NCBI GenBank assembly: GCA_905178155.1
Contig: CAJINV010000011.1
Coordinates: 1,447,216-1,511,215 of the forward strand
Direction: 5' to 3'
Length of the DNA: 64,000 nucleotides
Source of the DNA: Amoebophrya sp. A120
Taxonomy: Eukaryota > Sar > Dinophyceae > Syndiniales > Amoebophryaceae
Below the pieces are notes generated by a model. It saw nothing but the letters and a program-made list of their open reading frames with translations. It was not told where the DNA came from and did no database searches. The position numbers and the translations under genes are program-made. Below, piece by piece: positions 42,720 to 54,979 of the stretch (within the stretch, counting starts at the first letter, position 1; every line of letters begins with the position of its first letter).

Positions 42720-45293
42720 ATGTCCCTGCACCAGAACATCGACCAGTCGTCGTCCGCATTTCGTGATATCGACCTGCACGACCTAGCCAACTTTGATTAC
42801 AATCCGGAGCTGCAGGCTAAAATTCTCAAATCTTGGCGCCAGCATCTGCATCTCCCGGCCGACGATCATGAACGGGATTACTACAACCTGCAGGAAGAAG
42901 CCGTTAATGCAGTGCGGCAACGGCTCGGGCGTCTTTTTGACGGAGATAGATACGACGCCTTTAAAGATCTAGGTTCTTCTTCCGCAAGAACGGCAGCGCA
43001 ACTTCTACCAACTGACGAAAAGAACCACGCAGAGCTGGCGCGATGGGAGCTGGCAGCTGTTTTTCACCTTTTCTTCAAGAAGCGATTTTTCAAAATCAAT
43101 GCGGTGGAGGAAGATGAGTCGACGGACGAAGAGGACACTTCTACAGCAGAAGATGAGGACAAAAAAACGGCGCCCCGCACCGACAAGTCCGCATTTCAGG
43201 AGTGGAACTGTTCCCAGCTTGTCAAACAGTGGGCGCAGAACTGCAAGGAGATGGAAGACTTGTTTGCCATTGACGACGTGGAGGTTGAGGAGCTGGAAAG
43301 GAACAAATGCGAAAATTTAGCAGCGAGGAAAAACAATGCTGTAACTGTAACTTCTGCTACTACAAGAGTTGCACCACAAGAACCACGACCTCCCACCGTA
43401 TTGGAAGAAGTGTCGCCGTACGTCGCCCGGCGGCTGCTCTTCGAGAACGAACATGATGAAGATGGCAGTTCTACTTCCCCAGTGGAGATCGTGCAACAAC
43501 GCAAGGCCTCCCAGTCCCGTCGGAAAACGGAAGTGGAGCAGAAAAAACAATCACAGCAATTACACCACCTCGGCCCCGAGAAAATGAAACAAATGCAAAA
43601 GCGTTCTGAAGAAAAAGAAAAACAAAAAAGAATCGGGTGTGAAGATGAAAAAGACCAAGACTATAATTCCACAATCGAACAGTGTGACGACAAGGAAGAT
43701 CACCACACGGAGCAAGGACAAGCGCACAGATCAGCATCCTTTTTCAAAATTACAGAGCTTGGCTGCGGCAGTAACGGGGCTGCGGGAGTGGAGCTTTTGC
43801 GGGCGGCGGGATTGTTTTCTAGTACACGTGGAGGTATACGTGCTCGTGGGCAAGAACAAAGCGCGCTGGCGAACAAGGATCTTTCTGTAGCTTCTCAGTT
43901 GTGTGCCTTTGCCTCAGAAGGGAAGCATCAAATGATCAGAGCTGCCTCCTGCGAAGGAGAAAGCCCTACACGACCTCTCGAGGACTACAGCATGATTTCT
44001 CGCACAACATCCGTAGAACTTCCAGTCGCGGTCCACCTCTGTCTCACAGACGGAAACCGAGCAGCGCTGGAAAAATTACAACAAGCGATCGTGAAACCTT
44101 TGAACACAAACCTGAAGTCTCACCGACGTCGGGAAAATTTTTGCTTCGCGAGGGACGAGAACTCCGCAAGGAAGCCCGCCCTTTGCTCCAAAATAACCAC
44201 CAAGCATCTCCTCTGGGGGCAAGACATCGACTTCTACCAAGAGGAACTGGCCGATGGCGATGGGAAGAAATGCTGCGTTGAAAATAAGAAGCCGGATTTG
44301 GTCGTTTGCTCGGATCTCGCTTACTGCGAGAACAATTTTGTCCCCTTGTTGATCACACTGCTGCTTCTCACTAGCGCAAAAGATGAACCACGGAGCGTTA
44401 CAACTACTTCGCGAGCCGCCGCCTACAAAAAGGACTTGCTGGAACGGAAATTCCCGAAGATGATGAGGTTCGACAGTCCGAGCGCGCAAATGCGTGTCGC
44501 TGAACAAGCAAAGCATGAAAATAAATCCGATCATGAAGATCCAACCCTGGATGGCAATGACACCTCGTTCGTTCTGTTCGCCGTGCAGAAGCGAAGCCGG
44601 GTAGAAGCGGCTTTGCTGCATTTGCTGGCGATTTACTTCGAGGTAAAACTGCTTGCGGTAGGGGAGGTTTGTTGCAGCGAGAACGAGGATTCTACGCTAT
44701 CTTCCGACAGTGATGGGACTTTCCACAACTTGATGGGGAAAGAAAAAACGAAAGAACTCCATTCTCACGATTTGAAATTTTTGCCCCGTTTAAGCTCCGG
44801 CCTCCAGGACTGCGTTTTCTACATGCTGAAGCGACGGAAGAAAGCACTTAAGCCGGAACAAGTCGTTTTCGCGGTCGAAGAAAGTGAATTCGCCGAAAAA
44901 TACCAGCCGGACGCGGGCGAGATTTTGCACGCCATGGGCCGCATGGGGCGGGCGCACAAGCAGAAGTTGGTGAGCAAGATGGTGTATCGCGAGGACTTAC
45001 AGGATGGATTACCATTGCGCTTGTGGAAGAGCAGCTGGAAAGCGGCGAGGAAGTTTCTGTTTGATCAGGGTTTGATGTCCTTGCGAAGTGATACTTCCAG
45101 CAGTGAAAAGGACAAAGACGTCGACGACGACGAGGACGCGACCCTGGAATTCGAATTGGATATGGAAGAACAACACTGGAGCGCTTTGCGGACGTGCCCG
45201 CGGGGTTACCACGACGAGTTCGTGTTTAAAGACTCCCTAACCAAAGGACACTACGACCCACGAGTTGACACGATTCTAGGCACGCTGATGTAG
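42720..45293 (+). CDS. METTL21/FAM86-like methyltransferase, intronless
   Basis: 857 aa in one exon. Class I methyltransferase motifs are present: motif I ITELGCGSNGAAGVELL (from residue 344), an acidic post-I VHLCLTDGN (about 438), WGQDI, motif IV-like PDLVVCSDLAYCENNF (about 524), then SFVLFAVQKRSRVEAAL and a beta-strand FEVKLLAV. This order is that of family-16 lysine methyltransferases (METTL21, FAM86, EEF2KMT), which modify elongation factors and chaperones. The substrate cannot be read here. Residues 1-340 are an N-terminal extension with acidic and Gln/Lys-rich stretches, as in FAM86-type proteins. The C-terminus (45009-45293) is acidic and charged. I chose 42720 over the in-frame ATG at 42657, since the first 21 codons overlap a pyrimidine-rich tract ending in CAG. 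No introner, unlike its neighbours. Confidence 0.75.
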   Translation: MSLHQNIDQSSSAFRDIDLHDLANFDYNPELQAKILKSWRQHLHLPADDHERDYYNLQEEAVNAVRQRLGRLFDGDRYDAFKDLGSSSARTAAQLLPTDEKNHAELARWELAAVFHLFFKKRFFKINAVEEDESTDEEDTSTAEDEDKKTAPRTDKSAFQEWNCSQLVKQWAQNCKEMEDLFAIDDVEVEELERNKCENLAARKNNAVTVTSATTRVAPQEPRPPTVLEEVSPYVARRLLFENEHDEDGSSTSPVEIVQQRKASQSRRKTEVEQKKQSQQLHHLGPEKMKQMQKRSEEKEKQKRIGCEDEKDQDYNSTIEQCDDKEDHHTEQGQAHRSASFFKITELGCGSNGAAGVELLRAAGLFSSTRGGIRARGQEQSALANKDLSVASQLCAFASEGKHQMIRAASCEGESPTRPLEDYSMISRTTSVELPVAVHLCLTDGNRAALEKLQQAIVKPLNTNLKSHRRRENFCFARDENSARKPALCSKITTKHLLWGQDIDFYQEELADGDGKKCCVENKKPDLVVCSDLAYCENNFVPLLITLLLLTSAKDEPRSVTTTSRAAAYKKDLLERKFPKMMRFDSPSAQMRVAEQAKHENKSDHEDPTLDGNDTSFVLFAVQKRSRVEAALLHLLAIYFEVKLLAVGEVCCSENEDSTLSSDSDGTFHNLMGKEKTKELHSHDLKFLPRLSSGLQDCVFYMLKRRKKALKPEQVVFAVEESEFAEKYQPDAGEILHAMGRMGRAHKQKLVSKMVYREDLQDGLPLRLWKSSWKAARKFLFDQGLMSLRSDTSSSEKDKDVDDDEDATLEFELDMEEQHWSALRTCPRGYHDEFVFKDSLTKGHYDPRVDTILGTLM

Positions 45294-46285
45294 TAGAAAC
45301 GATAATGATAAGCGACGGACTATAATAGATACTGACGTTCGTGCACGAGCACCGTCATCAGAAAAACAAATAAGGATTCCTTTTTACGAACGCATTACAA
45401 CAGAGGAAATTTCAAGATGTTGCGATAGATGCTTCCCCTGCACGTGCACAGCACTATCGCGAAGCGAAGTTTTGACCTAAGTAACATCCACGTTGGCAAT
45501 ATAAAAAAAATCTTCTTTTTCCTCCCACCTCTTGTCGCTCGCCAATCACTGGCTGAAAAGAGACGACTGGAAAAGTAGCAGCATTGAGCGAAGAATTACG
45601 GTTTCATCTGTGTGTGCAGTTTGCTACATTATTTTTACGAAAGCAAAGAGGTAGATAATACGAAGATGAGTTTGAGAACTAAGTAAAGTAGACGACAAAT
45701 AAAGGCAACTACAAATACAATCAACCTATGACTTGTTGACCTTCTTGGATTTATTCTCCCCCGCGGCCGCGACATGATTTTTCTGCACCTCTCAAAAATA
45801 GAAGAAGTTGGGATTATCTCCGGCGTCGCTGAGTGATAGTGCGCTCGTTTACGCCTTCTTGGTGTCAGCACGACCCGCGGAGTAGATGTTCTTATTTTCT
45901 TCATGTTTCTTTGTCAGAGGAACGCCGTCTCATCATGAGGCGGTCATGGTCATGTTGAAGATGATACTGAACACACTTTGTCGTTGTCGTAAGTTTTCCA
46001 CAATAAATTGAGCCTTGGACGACCGCTCGCGTGAAGATAGATTTGAGAGGGCTTGAGTGTCGTTTGAGTGAACATGAGTTCAGAGATACCAAATTACTCC
46101 TGGCGCGTGCGTCCACCCTCGATACCTTTTTCTTTTCTATCATGTAGTAACAAGAGCGGAAGGTTGTAGGCGAGAGAACAAACTTTCCGGAGAGCAGCAG
46201 CAGGATGAACTTGGAATATTAAAAAGAGTGTTTCTTTCTCTTCGTTTTTTCTTCTTGAGGAACCACGACCTCGTAGTTCTCTATC
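45294..46285. other. Intergenic, nothing recognised
   Basis: AT-rich spacer; no convincing ORF, repeat or introner. Confidence 0.5.
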
Positions 46286-49200
46286 ATGAATCCCTACGCC
46301 CCGGCGGCCGCGAAGCCAGCCGGAGCATCCGGCGGTCTGGTTTCTGGTCTCGGCGGCGCGGCTCCGAAGCCGGGCGCAGGCTTAGTTTCTGGCTTGGTTG
46401 GCCCCGCTGCGAAACAAGTCTCGTCCGGGATGGTTGGCCCCGCTGCGAAACAACCGTACGGGATGGTGGGTCCTGCAGCGAAACAAACTGGGCTAGTCGG
46501 GTCGCCGCCGAAGCCGATGGGCATGGTCGTCGGCGCAGCAGGATCATCCTCCGGGATGGTCGGCCCGGCGGCGAAGCAAGTTTCGTCGGGGATGGTCGGA
46601 CCCGCAGCGAAGCAAGTAGTACCTACTTCCGGCATGGGCATGGGCTTAGTTGGCCCGGCAGCGAAGCAGGCTCCCGGGTCGTTTGGTGGGAGTGCAAACG
46701 CGAATGCCACGCCTGTTATTGCACAGAATAGACCCGGTGGAGTTGGTGTCGGCATTGCGAACAAGCCCCAAGGGATGACCGTCGGGGCAGGTGGCGCAGC
46801 GTCGTCTTCTTTAGTCGGGGGACTGAGCAGCGGCGGAGGTGTCGGTGTTTCAGCGTATAACAAGCCGGTCGGAGTAAGTGGTGTTTCTCCGTATTACTCA
46901 AGCATGACATCAGCGTCTTCGTCGTCCTCGGCGTTGCCGAAACCGGTTGGAGCCACGGTGGGTGTAGGCGCTCCTGCAACTGGGATTGGTGCGAAACCGG
47001 TGGGAGTTGCGTCGGCCGTGCCACAGCCCTCGTCCGCGTCGTCTGCGCCGAGAGGGAGCGTCATCATTAGCCAGCTGGTGGACGGGAATCAGGCGAAATT
47101 GCCAAGTAAAAGAAGTTTCCCCACGCACTATTTGAACATCTACTTCGAGGACGACATTTATTCCTGTGAGGATACATAACACTCAACTTCGTATGTTGAT
47201 CGTAGCTCCTACGCTTGCATTGTTATTGCGCATTTTTTGAACTTCAAGCTAACTACTTCCTCTCTTTCGCAGGTGCAACGGCAACACCGGTCCAGCAACC
47301 GATAGGCGTTTCCCCCGGCCTGTCTCCAACCATTCCTGAGCAACCGGCCGCGGTTGGGGTCCCGAAGGACGCGGCTGCCTCTATGGCGTTCTCAAACGTT
47401 ACATTCTCAACCGTTACATGAATTTGTCATGCAAAATTGCCATTAATATCTACATGATCAAGCTGCTTCGCATGACAGGTTCCCGACTCGCTAGATAGCA
47501 TTAGAATCTGCGCCAAACCTGTAATGCAAAAGGCGCAATCTTTCCCCTTTCACTTTTGCCATTCTTGCATGACAGATTCATATAACAGTTCGGAATGTAA
47601 CAGTTGAGAGCGCCATAGCCTCGTTTTTGGAGAAGGTGGGCGTCTACGAGCTGGAAGAAGAGAAGAAAAAAGCGGAGCAAGCACTTCTGAAAGTTTCGGG
47701 TGCGACGCCGAGAGATGGCACTGCAAGGAGTTCCTCGTCAGGTATGATAGACTGGACAACTGTTTTTTTTTCATATGACTGCTGTGCTTCCAGCATCAAA
47801 CGATTCTGGGTAAGCAGTTGCATCGTTGAGGAGGACGAAGATTTGAACCCATACACACCACTCTCCCCGATAAAACATCACAAAATCCAGCCGCCGCGAA
47901 ACAAGACAAAGACGCCAAACAAGACGACGACCTCTCCCCGATGAGTTTTGCCGCGGTGGATAGCAGTAGCGTTCTCAACCGCACGATCCTCGGCGGTACT
48001 AGCCGCTCGAGTGGTGCAAGAATTCCGCATATTGCCCCCCTCTCCGTCAACGCCTTTCATCGAGGGTCGCTTCATTTCCACACCTTTCTCGGGCAACTGG
48101 AGCATGTGGAGTACTTGCTGGTTGATGCCGAGAACCAGGGCGACCAGTTCTTCGTCAATTCGGTGGACACCTACGGAAAAAGAACGGCTCTGCATCTAGC
48201 CTGCTTTCAAAACGAACCTGAGGTCGCTGAGCTGCTGCTGCAGCACGGCGCCGACCCGTTTGCAAGGGACAGAGATTTGCGAACGCCGTTGCACTACGCG
48301 AGCTACAAGGGAAGCAGGAAGATCGTGCGGATGATCGTATCTATATTATTTTTCAATTGTGTAATTGCTTCGTACTGCTAACCACAGCTTCAGCTTGTGA
48401 TACGAATCCTGTACTTTTTACCGCTGACGATCTCAATCGCAAACCTAACTATCTTCATGTCCAGCTCGGCATGTCTTTGCACAAGCTCCGGCAGGAGATC
48501 GTGGCGAAATTCCGCAAGCTGAAGCTCCAAGCCCCGGAATACGATCCAGAACTCGCAGACGAGAACGCGTATGAACGAAAATGCGCGAAGGATTGCTGCG
48601 GCGAGTATTTCAAGAACCTGGAGGAACTCCGCTACAAGTTACTCGCCACAGAAGACATTAAAGGCATGACCCCGCTCCATTACGCGATTCACGACGCCTG
48701 GCAGGGGTGTCTCTCCACCTTGCAACTCCTTCTGGAGGGCGCGCTAATCGAGCCGTTGGCATTTTCCGCCACCGGGATCGGGGGCGGAGAGCAATCAAAA
48801 GACCCGAAAACGTCGCACATCACCGGGGGAAAACTGGGCCCGGTGAACCAGGCAAACAAAGAGGCGCTGATGCAAGACCCGAAATTTCAAGTGCTGAGCA
48901 AAACGAATTGCTTTCCCGACTTCTTTTTCAAGGTCTTGCTCGCCTTTGAAGTGAAACTGCTAAAGAAGGCGCACAGCGACCGGTCGCGAGCCATTACGGA
49001 CGAATTACTGAACGGCCCGGACGCCGGGGGCTACACCATGCTGCACCACTGCGCCTGCGAGGGCAACTACCGCGCGGTGCAGATTCTGATTCAAAAAAAG
49101 GCGGACCCGAAAGCCAGAACGGTGGCGGCGAATGGTACAGTGTTTCGAAATAAAAATATATTGCTACTGCCAAAGCAAAGCGAACTCCCTATTCGTGATG

Positions 49201-52200
49201 AAAAGCATGTAAGTACTTACTTCTGACACATAGGTTACTAGAGAAGCAAATTTTACTCTTTCATCACAGCGTCCCGCGCCAAGCAAGACACTTTGACGGA
49301 TGCGCTCGAAGTTGGCAAAACGCCCTTCGAACTTGCCAAAGACGCCGCGACGAAGAAGGCACTGCAGCAGTACTTCACCGCTACGGTAAAGGAACAGGAC
49401 GCCAAGCTGGATGACAAGGAGCAGCTTCTGCGGGAACGAACGCCGGCGCTCAAGAACAGTTCCCCGTCGAAACGGTCCCGAGTGAACTCCTCGGAGTGGT
49501 TTGACGAAGACGAAAACAATCTCAACTCCTTTCTCGCCGATCCGAATGTCATCGCGCGACGGCAGGCGCGCGCGGCAGAGGAGTTTGGCGACTACGTGAA
49601 CGAGGAGAAGGGCTTTCTCGGGCGAAACTCCTGCCACGCCGCTTTATTCACGGCTATTCTGAACAAACCCGGGGGCAGCGAGGGCCTGGGAAAAACGGTG
49701 AAAAGCAGTGGGTTCGAATCCGCGCACGCGTCGCCGAGTATGGCGGGGAAATCGATGAAGAGTTCGAGCAGCACGTCGCCGAGCAAGGGAGGAAGTGCGC
49801 CTGCGGCTGGAGGTGGAACCAGTGCCCTGGAGGTACTAAGAAAGTACTTTTTTCTTTAGAAAGCCACTAGGTCTAGGACGGACATGAATGGGTTCTGCCA
49901 TAGTGCCATAATGCCATGAGTTCTACTCGTCAGAATGGGTTATGCCATATTGCCATCGAGAGTAATGTTATGCTGCATGCTACCACGTCCAGTGCTACAG
50001 TGCGTGCTTCATACCCTCGTGGATGATACAACGCAGCATGTTGTGACGAGTGTGATGATATGCGATAGCGTTGCCGGGACCTCTACGCGTGGTGGAAATA
50101 TGTTGAAAATTCATCAGACCCTCCTCGAGATGCACCCGGAAACGAATCCCTGGGGTTCGGACGCTTCCGGTTGGAGCAGCGTGCACTACGCAGCGGCCTA
50201 CGGAAAGTTTGACGAGCTGCGGATCCTGCTGAGGCACAGTCGCCGCCACCTCCACGATCCGGCGAACGCGGTTGGGAGGAACGACCCACTGGTTCCGGGA
50301 AAACCGCTCCCACCACGGAAAACCCAAACGGTTTCTAAAAGACCGAAGTCCGCGAGCAAGAGTGGGGGAACGGCGGAGGGCGTGGCACGGGTACGCCCCA
50401 AAACGGCGGCTGGGATGAGAAGTACTGAGTGGTTTGTCCCGGTTTCGTTTTATTCAGAAGGCGTGCAGCCCTAACACCGCCTAGTTTTTTGCAACTTCTT
50501 CACTCGAAATTTTGTGTGAACAAAAGAATCGACCCGACAATGACAAATTGATATATGCTGAGAGTCCTCCCTTCCAAAACTACTTACTCACATTAGACGG
50601 CGAGGCGATGACCCGGCGCACGCCGACGCACGTTGCTGCCCAGGGTGCTTCCAAAGGGCACGCCGACCTGATTCTCGGACAGTCGGAACACGTCAAGTGT
50701 CTGCAGGTTCTAGAGGACGAAGGTTGGCTCCAGATCGAGGCACGGGACGAGAAGGGCTGCACCCCGATACTCGCTGCAGCGGCGAAAGGAGCGAGTATTA
50801 ATAGAAGGGTTGATGATTTTCATCGTTGAACAAGTTTTGTTTAACGTAGCATTGTCATACGCATAGCTTTTTTCATCACCCAGAAGATCATGCCACCGTA
50901 GTTTGAAGTTGTACAAAATTTCTCATGACAACTCCTCAGCCGCTGCGGTTCACTGGCTTCTCCGCAAAGGGGCCGACGCCTACGCTGTGGACCAAAACAA
51001 CCGCAATCTTCTGCACCTCGCGTTGCTCGGGGGGCACGTCTCTCTCACCCGCCTGCTGGCCTACTACGACGCGGACCGGTGCTTTTTTTCGTCCCAGAAG
51101 GACTGCCGCGGGGCCGTTCCGAGTCAAATTGTGACTGGGAACGTCAAGTCCGAGGACTACTGCACGATCTGGGAGGCGGCTCGGAAGGGCGATCTGGACA
51201 AAGTGCGAGCGGCGCTGCGGCTGGGTACGGAGATCGACGGTTTGTCCCCCTCCGGCTGGACGCCATTGATGTACGCCTGTGCAGCGGGACACGGCATTTT
51301 GGCCAGATTTTTGCTCTCCTGCAACGCGTCGGACAGTAGGTTGGCGGGGGACGAGAGTACCGCGGGACCTTTGTACGATTTGGAAAACGAAACGCGGCCA
51401 CACGAGGGGAGGCAGGCAATTCACCTGGCCGCAGAGTTTGGACACCCGGAGATTTGCGTGTTACTGCGGGATATCAAGGGCGCGGACATCAACGTATTAT
51501 TCGGAAATGAGCGAATTTTTTTTTCGTTACCGGTTTTTCTTGACGTCGTTGCGCTTAGTTACGCACGAAAAGTTCTGTGCAGAAATGTGCCTTGTCGTAG
51601 GTTTGTTTCTACTTGAGTACTTAGTGTAGTGAATCAATGAATGATGAACAAACGTTGTCATTCACCATACAGTCTGCTTGTGACGATTTCGGCAAGACAC
51701 CTCTCATGTACGCCTGTTCCGGCGGAAAGATCGAGTCCGTGGACGCCCTGCTGAAACTGCCGCAAACCGATATTTTCGCGACGGACAAGCGCGGCAGGAC
51801 GTGCTTGCACCACGTCGCTCTTGCCGCGGAGAAAGATCCGGATAGGAAAAAGGACGCGGATTGCGCTCAAATCCTGAAAAAAATCGTCTCCCTAGTTGGG
51901 GTGAAGAAGGCCGCAAGTCTGTGGAAGAAAACCTACGACAGGGTGACAACCAATGCCGAATTCCTCCTCGAGAAGGAGCAGCCAAAACTCGCTTCTTCCG
52001 CACCGTCGTCAGCGACAAGCAATAGGAAGAGAGAGCAATCCAAGCCGGTCACGGCATTAGACGAAATCAAGATCCTCGATGACCTCCGGCACTTCGGCGG
52101 CGACGGCTGGAAGTCCAAAACGCAGAACATGATGGCGCGGCTGGCGGCCCATCTGAAGGAGGAAACCAGGAAACGGGACGAAATGATGCGCGATTTAGAA

Positions 52201-53459
52201 GAGAAAGCGGGCTACCAGATCGAGCGCATTCAAGAGTACGAGAGAAGCGGAACGGTATTGCCGAAGGAGAAAGCGGCGCCGACGACTTCTCTGGCGCCAG
52301 TTGTGGGAGCTGCGCCGAGTAGTGGAGTGGGGGTTGCGCCGAAATCTGCAGCTGGTATGACTCGAGTTTTGGACTATGGAAATTTTGTAATATGCTGATG
52401 GGATGCATTGACGTAAAGGCTTTTACTTTTACATCGTTTGTTCTAACCTCCACCTCAGTGCCTTCCGTCTCCTTCGCCGCGACTAGCAAAGCAGGAGCAC
52501 CCGCGCAGCCGATGCTCTCTCCCGGTTCTAGCGATGTTTCCATCATCAACAGCCTTGCAGCGAAAGCGAAGGCGCCAGTAGCAGCCACTGCTCCCGTGGC
52601 AAACTCCGCTTTGCTCACCGGAACCAGCGCTTCTGCAGCGTCGACATCTGCTGCGGTCAGAATGCCAGCTGCCGCGACGTCAACATCATCTATTGCAAAA
52701 CCTGCGCCGTCGGCAGTATCAGCATCGTCGTCTGTCGCACCAAAAAATCCGGCTACGGTACTGTCGTCCGCTCCGACCGTTTCGCCAACGCCTGGCGCTG
52801 TCGCAAAACCAGTCGGCATCACGGGAATGGGAAGTGCTGCTGTAGCGAAGCCAGCAGGCCTGGTTGCTGGCCTTGGCGTTGGGGTCGGCGCGGCGAGTAA
52901 ACCAGTCGGGGTAGCGGCGCCTTCAACTGCAGCCGGTGCCAGCAGTCTCGTCGCAGGGCTAGCGGCGAAGTCTAGTGCACCCGTCGCGGCTAAGCCTGTC
53001 GGCATTACCACCACCACACCAACGGCAGCCACAGCTGCCGTCGCGAAACCAGTCGGAATCACAGCAACAGCGCCAACCGCGGCAGCTAAACCCGCTGGAG
53101 TTTCTCTCGTAGGCGCTCCCCCCGCTGCTGCACAACCGAAACCAACCGGGATTGTCGGCCCGGCCGCCAAAACGGTAGTTGCCGCGAGCAAACCGGCCGG
53201 CACAACTGTGGCCAGACCTGCGAGTGCGAAAGCGAAGGCCAGAGCGCATTCCCCCGCTGGCAGTGACAAGTCCTACGGCGGGGAGTCGTTCCTGTCAGAG
53301 TCCATCGAAATCGGGTCCGATTCGTCCTCGGACAGCCCGATTGTTGGCGTTGGAGCGAAGGCGAAAGCGAAACCCAAGGTCGCTGGTCCGCCGTCATCCA
53401 GTTCCTCGAGCGCAAAACCGGCCGGCGGGGGACCCAAGGGAAGCGACTACAACTTTTAA
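46286..53459 (+). CDS. Large ankyrin-repeat protein, 11 exons
   Basis: Model: join(46286-47105, 47273-47381, 47623-47741, 47891-48336, 48465-49134, 49270-49832, 50118-50421, 50597-50794, 50940-51493, 51673-52354, 52459-53459), 1821 aa, all phases consistent. About twelve ankyrin repeats lie in exons 4-10, e.g. KRTALHLACFQNEPEVAELL, MTPLHYAIHDA, GYTMLHHCACEGNYRAVQIL, SGWTPLMYACAAGHG and GKTPLMYACSGGK, broken by charged spacers. The N-terminus (exon 1) is Gly/Pro/Ala with GMVGPAAKQ repeated several times; the C-terminus (exon 11) is Ala/Pro with KPVGIT-type units and one GIVGPAAKT, so both ends share a motif. The protein is probably a cytoplasmic scaffold; partner unknown. Ten introns: nine with GT-AG ends and one introner. 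Ankyrin exons are cut at variable places within repeats. Confidence 0.82.
47382..47617. mobile_element. Introner, TSD GCCTC
   Basis: TSD GCCTC at 47377-47381 and 47618-47622. Terminal inverted repeats of roughly 50 bp: TATGGCGTTCTCAAACGTTA at the left, complement of the right TATGGCGCTCTCAACTGTTA. Internal TTTGTCATGC and TGTAATGC. Excision joins GCT GCC TCG TTT in frame. Confidence 0.92.
49883..49970 (+). repeat. Short imperfect direct repeat in an ankyrin intron
   Basis: AATGGGTTCTGCCATAGTGC and AATGGGTTATGCCATATTGC occur within about 50 bp in the 49833-50117 intron. No terminal inverted repeat structure like the introners. Confidence 0.5.
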
Positions 53460-54979
53460 GTTGAATGGAGTCATCTTCAACAAGTTGAGATAAATGACAT
53501 CTGTACTACTTGTTGAGCTTGTTGCACGTACTGCTACTGAAATGGTAGTTTCGGCTCAAAATAATCATGAGCCTCAACATTCTGGGCTACAAAGTAGATA
53601 CGAGCTACTTCTTAGAGCTTTTTTGACAGCTATGAAATAACTACGCAAGAGCTGCAATACCTACGAACACAAGAACAGATAACAATTGATAACACCTGGA
53701 TCTATCAAACAGAAAAAAGGATTACAAAAGTATCAGTCTGTGACTGTATATGCTTTTTCTTTTATTTCAATATCGGCTATTTCAGAAATTTTCTCACTCT
53801 CGCGGCGAGAGAGTGAGTTCTTGTTACGCATTAATCACTTTGATTTATATGTTTCGTGTAAACCTAAACACCGAGCTAGGAAGCGCATGGGGGTAGAGGG
53901 TCAAACAAGTTTTTCCATGTGAGCGAGCTTTTTTTTCTAGATCCACAAAGAATCAGAATGCCTAGCCCTAACTTGAGCTTTTTGTCGCTGTCGTGAGGCG
54001 AGCGACTCAAGCTGCAATGTGTAGTCGGCTACGAAGCGAAGAATACTACTTCTTCCACTGTCATTATATAATTCAACAAGATCGAAAAACGCGAACGACT
54101 GGTAGAATTCAAATTCGAATTTTGTAGAACACGAGGACATGATTGCGCGCACGCTAAACCGACTAGCTACAATAGATACTTAAAACGCACTTTGATCAAA
54201 TCGAGCTTTCTACATATCATATCAGCCTGCTATTCAGTGGCCGTAGTCATGCATGCATGGGGTCGTGCACTATCGTCAGGGTCGTAGTCTTACTTCTGCT
54301 CGTGTTCCAAGAAGGCAAAGCCCATCCGTCTGTCGACAGACGAGCACAAGTAGTAACTCTAAGTGCATGTTCTTGCGATCAATATGAACAAGATCAACAA
54401 CTACTCTACACGGAATTTATACGTAATTAATCGATTTCGATTCTACTTCCGCAAGCAAAAGTAGCAGGGCTTTGTCCACTAATTCCGGGAGGGGCAGCCG
54501 CAGCTGGTCCACGTGCACCAGCACTGCCGCATTGGGCTAATGAACATCACGCGGATCGTCAACGTTAAGACTCATCCTTGGGGGAAAAAATGGCGATGCC
54601 AAACACATCAAACAGAGATCATTTTTGTCCTGTAGTTCTTACACCAACTCATTTGTTATTGTTACGATGAACTGCCCTCACGTGAAAATAAATTGCTTGC
54701 AGGACACCATTGACGACATTTACCCCATGGCTTTCCCACCCACATCTCACTCATTTTTACCCATGTGCTGTTTTAGCGAGGAGATTGTACCAGCGCCCTT
54801 AGAGGAGCGATTCATTTAACTGACCTTTACGCGTATTTTTTTGAAGAACAAGAACTACGGAACGAGTATAGAAGTACAATATTAGAACAAGTACCAGTAC
54901 ATCACTCACGACTTCTGCATATGCAGTTGAGCCAGCAGATGAAGATGATTCGATAAAAGCAAAGAAAACCCGCGCCGCC
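53460..54979. other. Intergenic with possible small exons
   Basis: Mostly AT-rich. Two short open stretches stand out: about 54480-54570 (GQPQLVHVHQHCRIGL in one frame, a Pro/Ala-rich peptide in another) and 54704-54820 after TTGCTTGCAG (DTIDDIYPMAFPP, to a TAA). They could be exons of a small gene, but no frame joins them convincingly. Confidence 0.3.

Noticed and set aside
52067-53269. 400-codon minus-strand ORF
   Set aside because: Antisense of the Ala/Pro-rich exon 11 of the ankyrin gene; no independent signal.
54472-54822. Two-exon small gene upstream of the giant coiled coil
   Set aside because: A good acceptor and codon-like stretch, but no donor joins the two parts in frame; noted only as a possibility.
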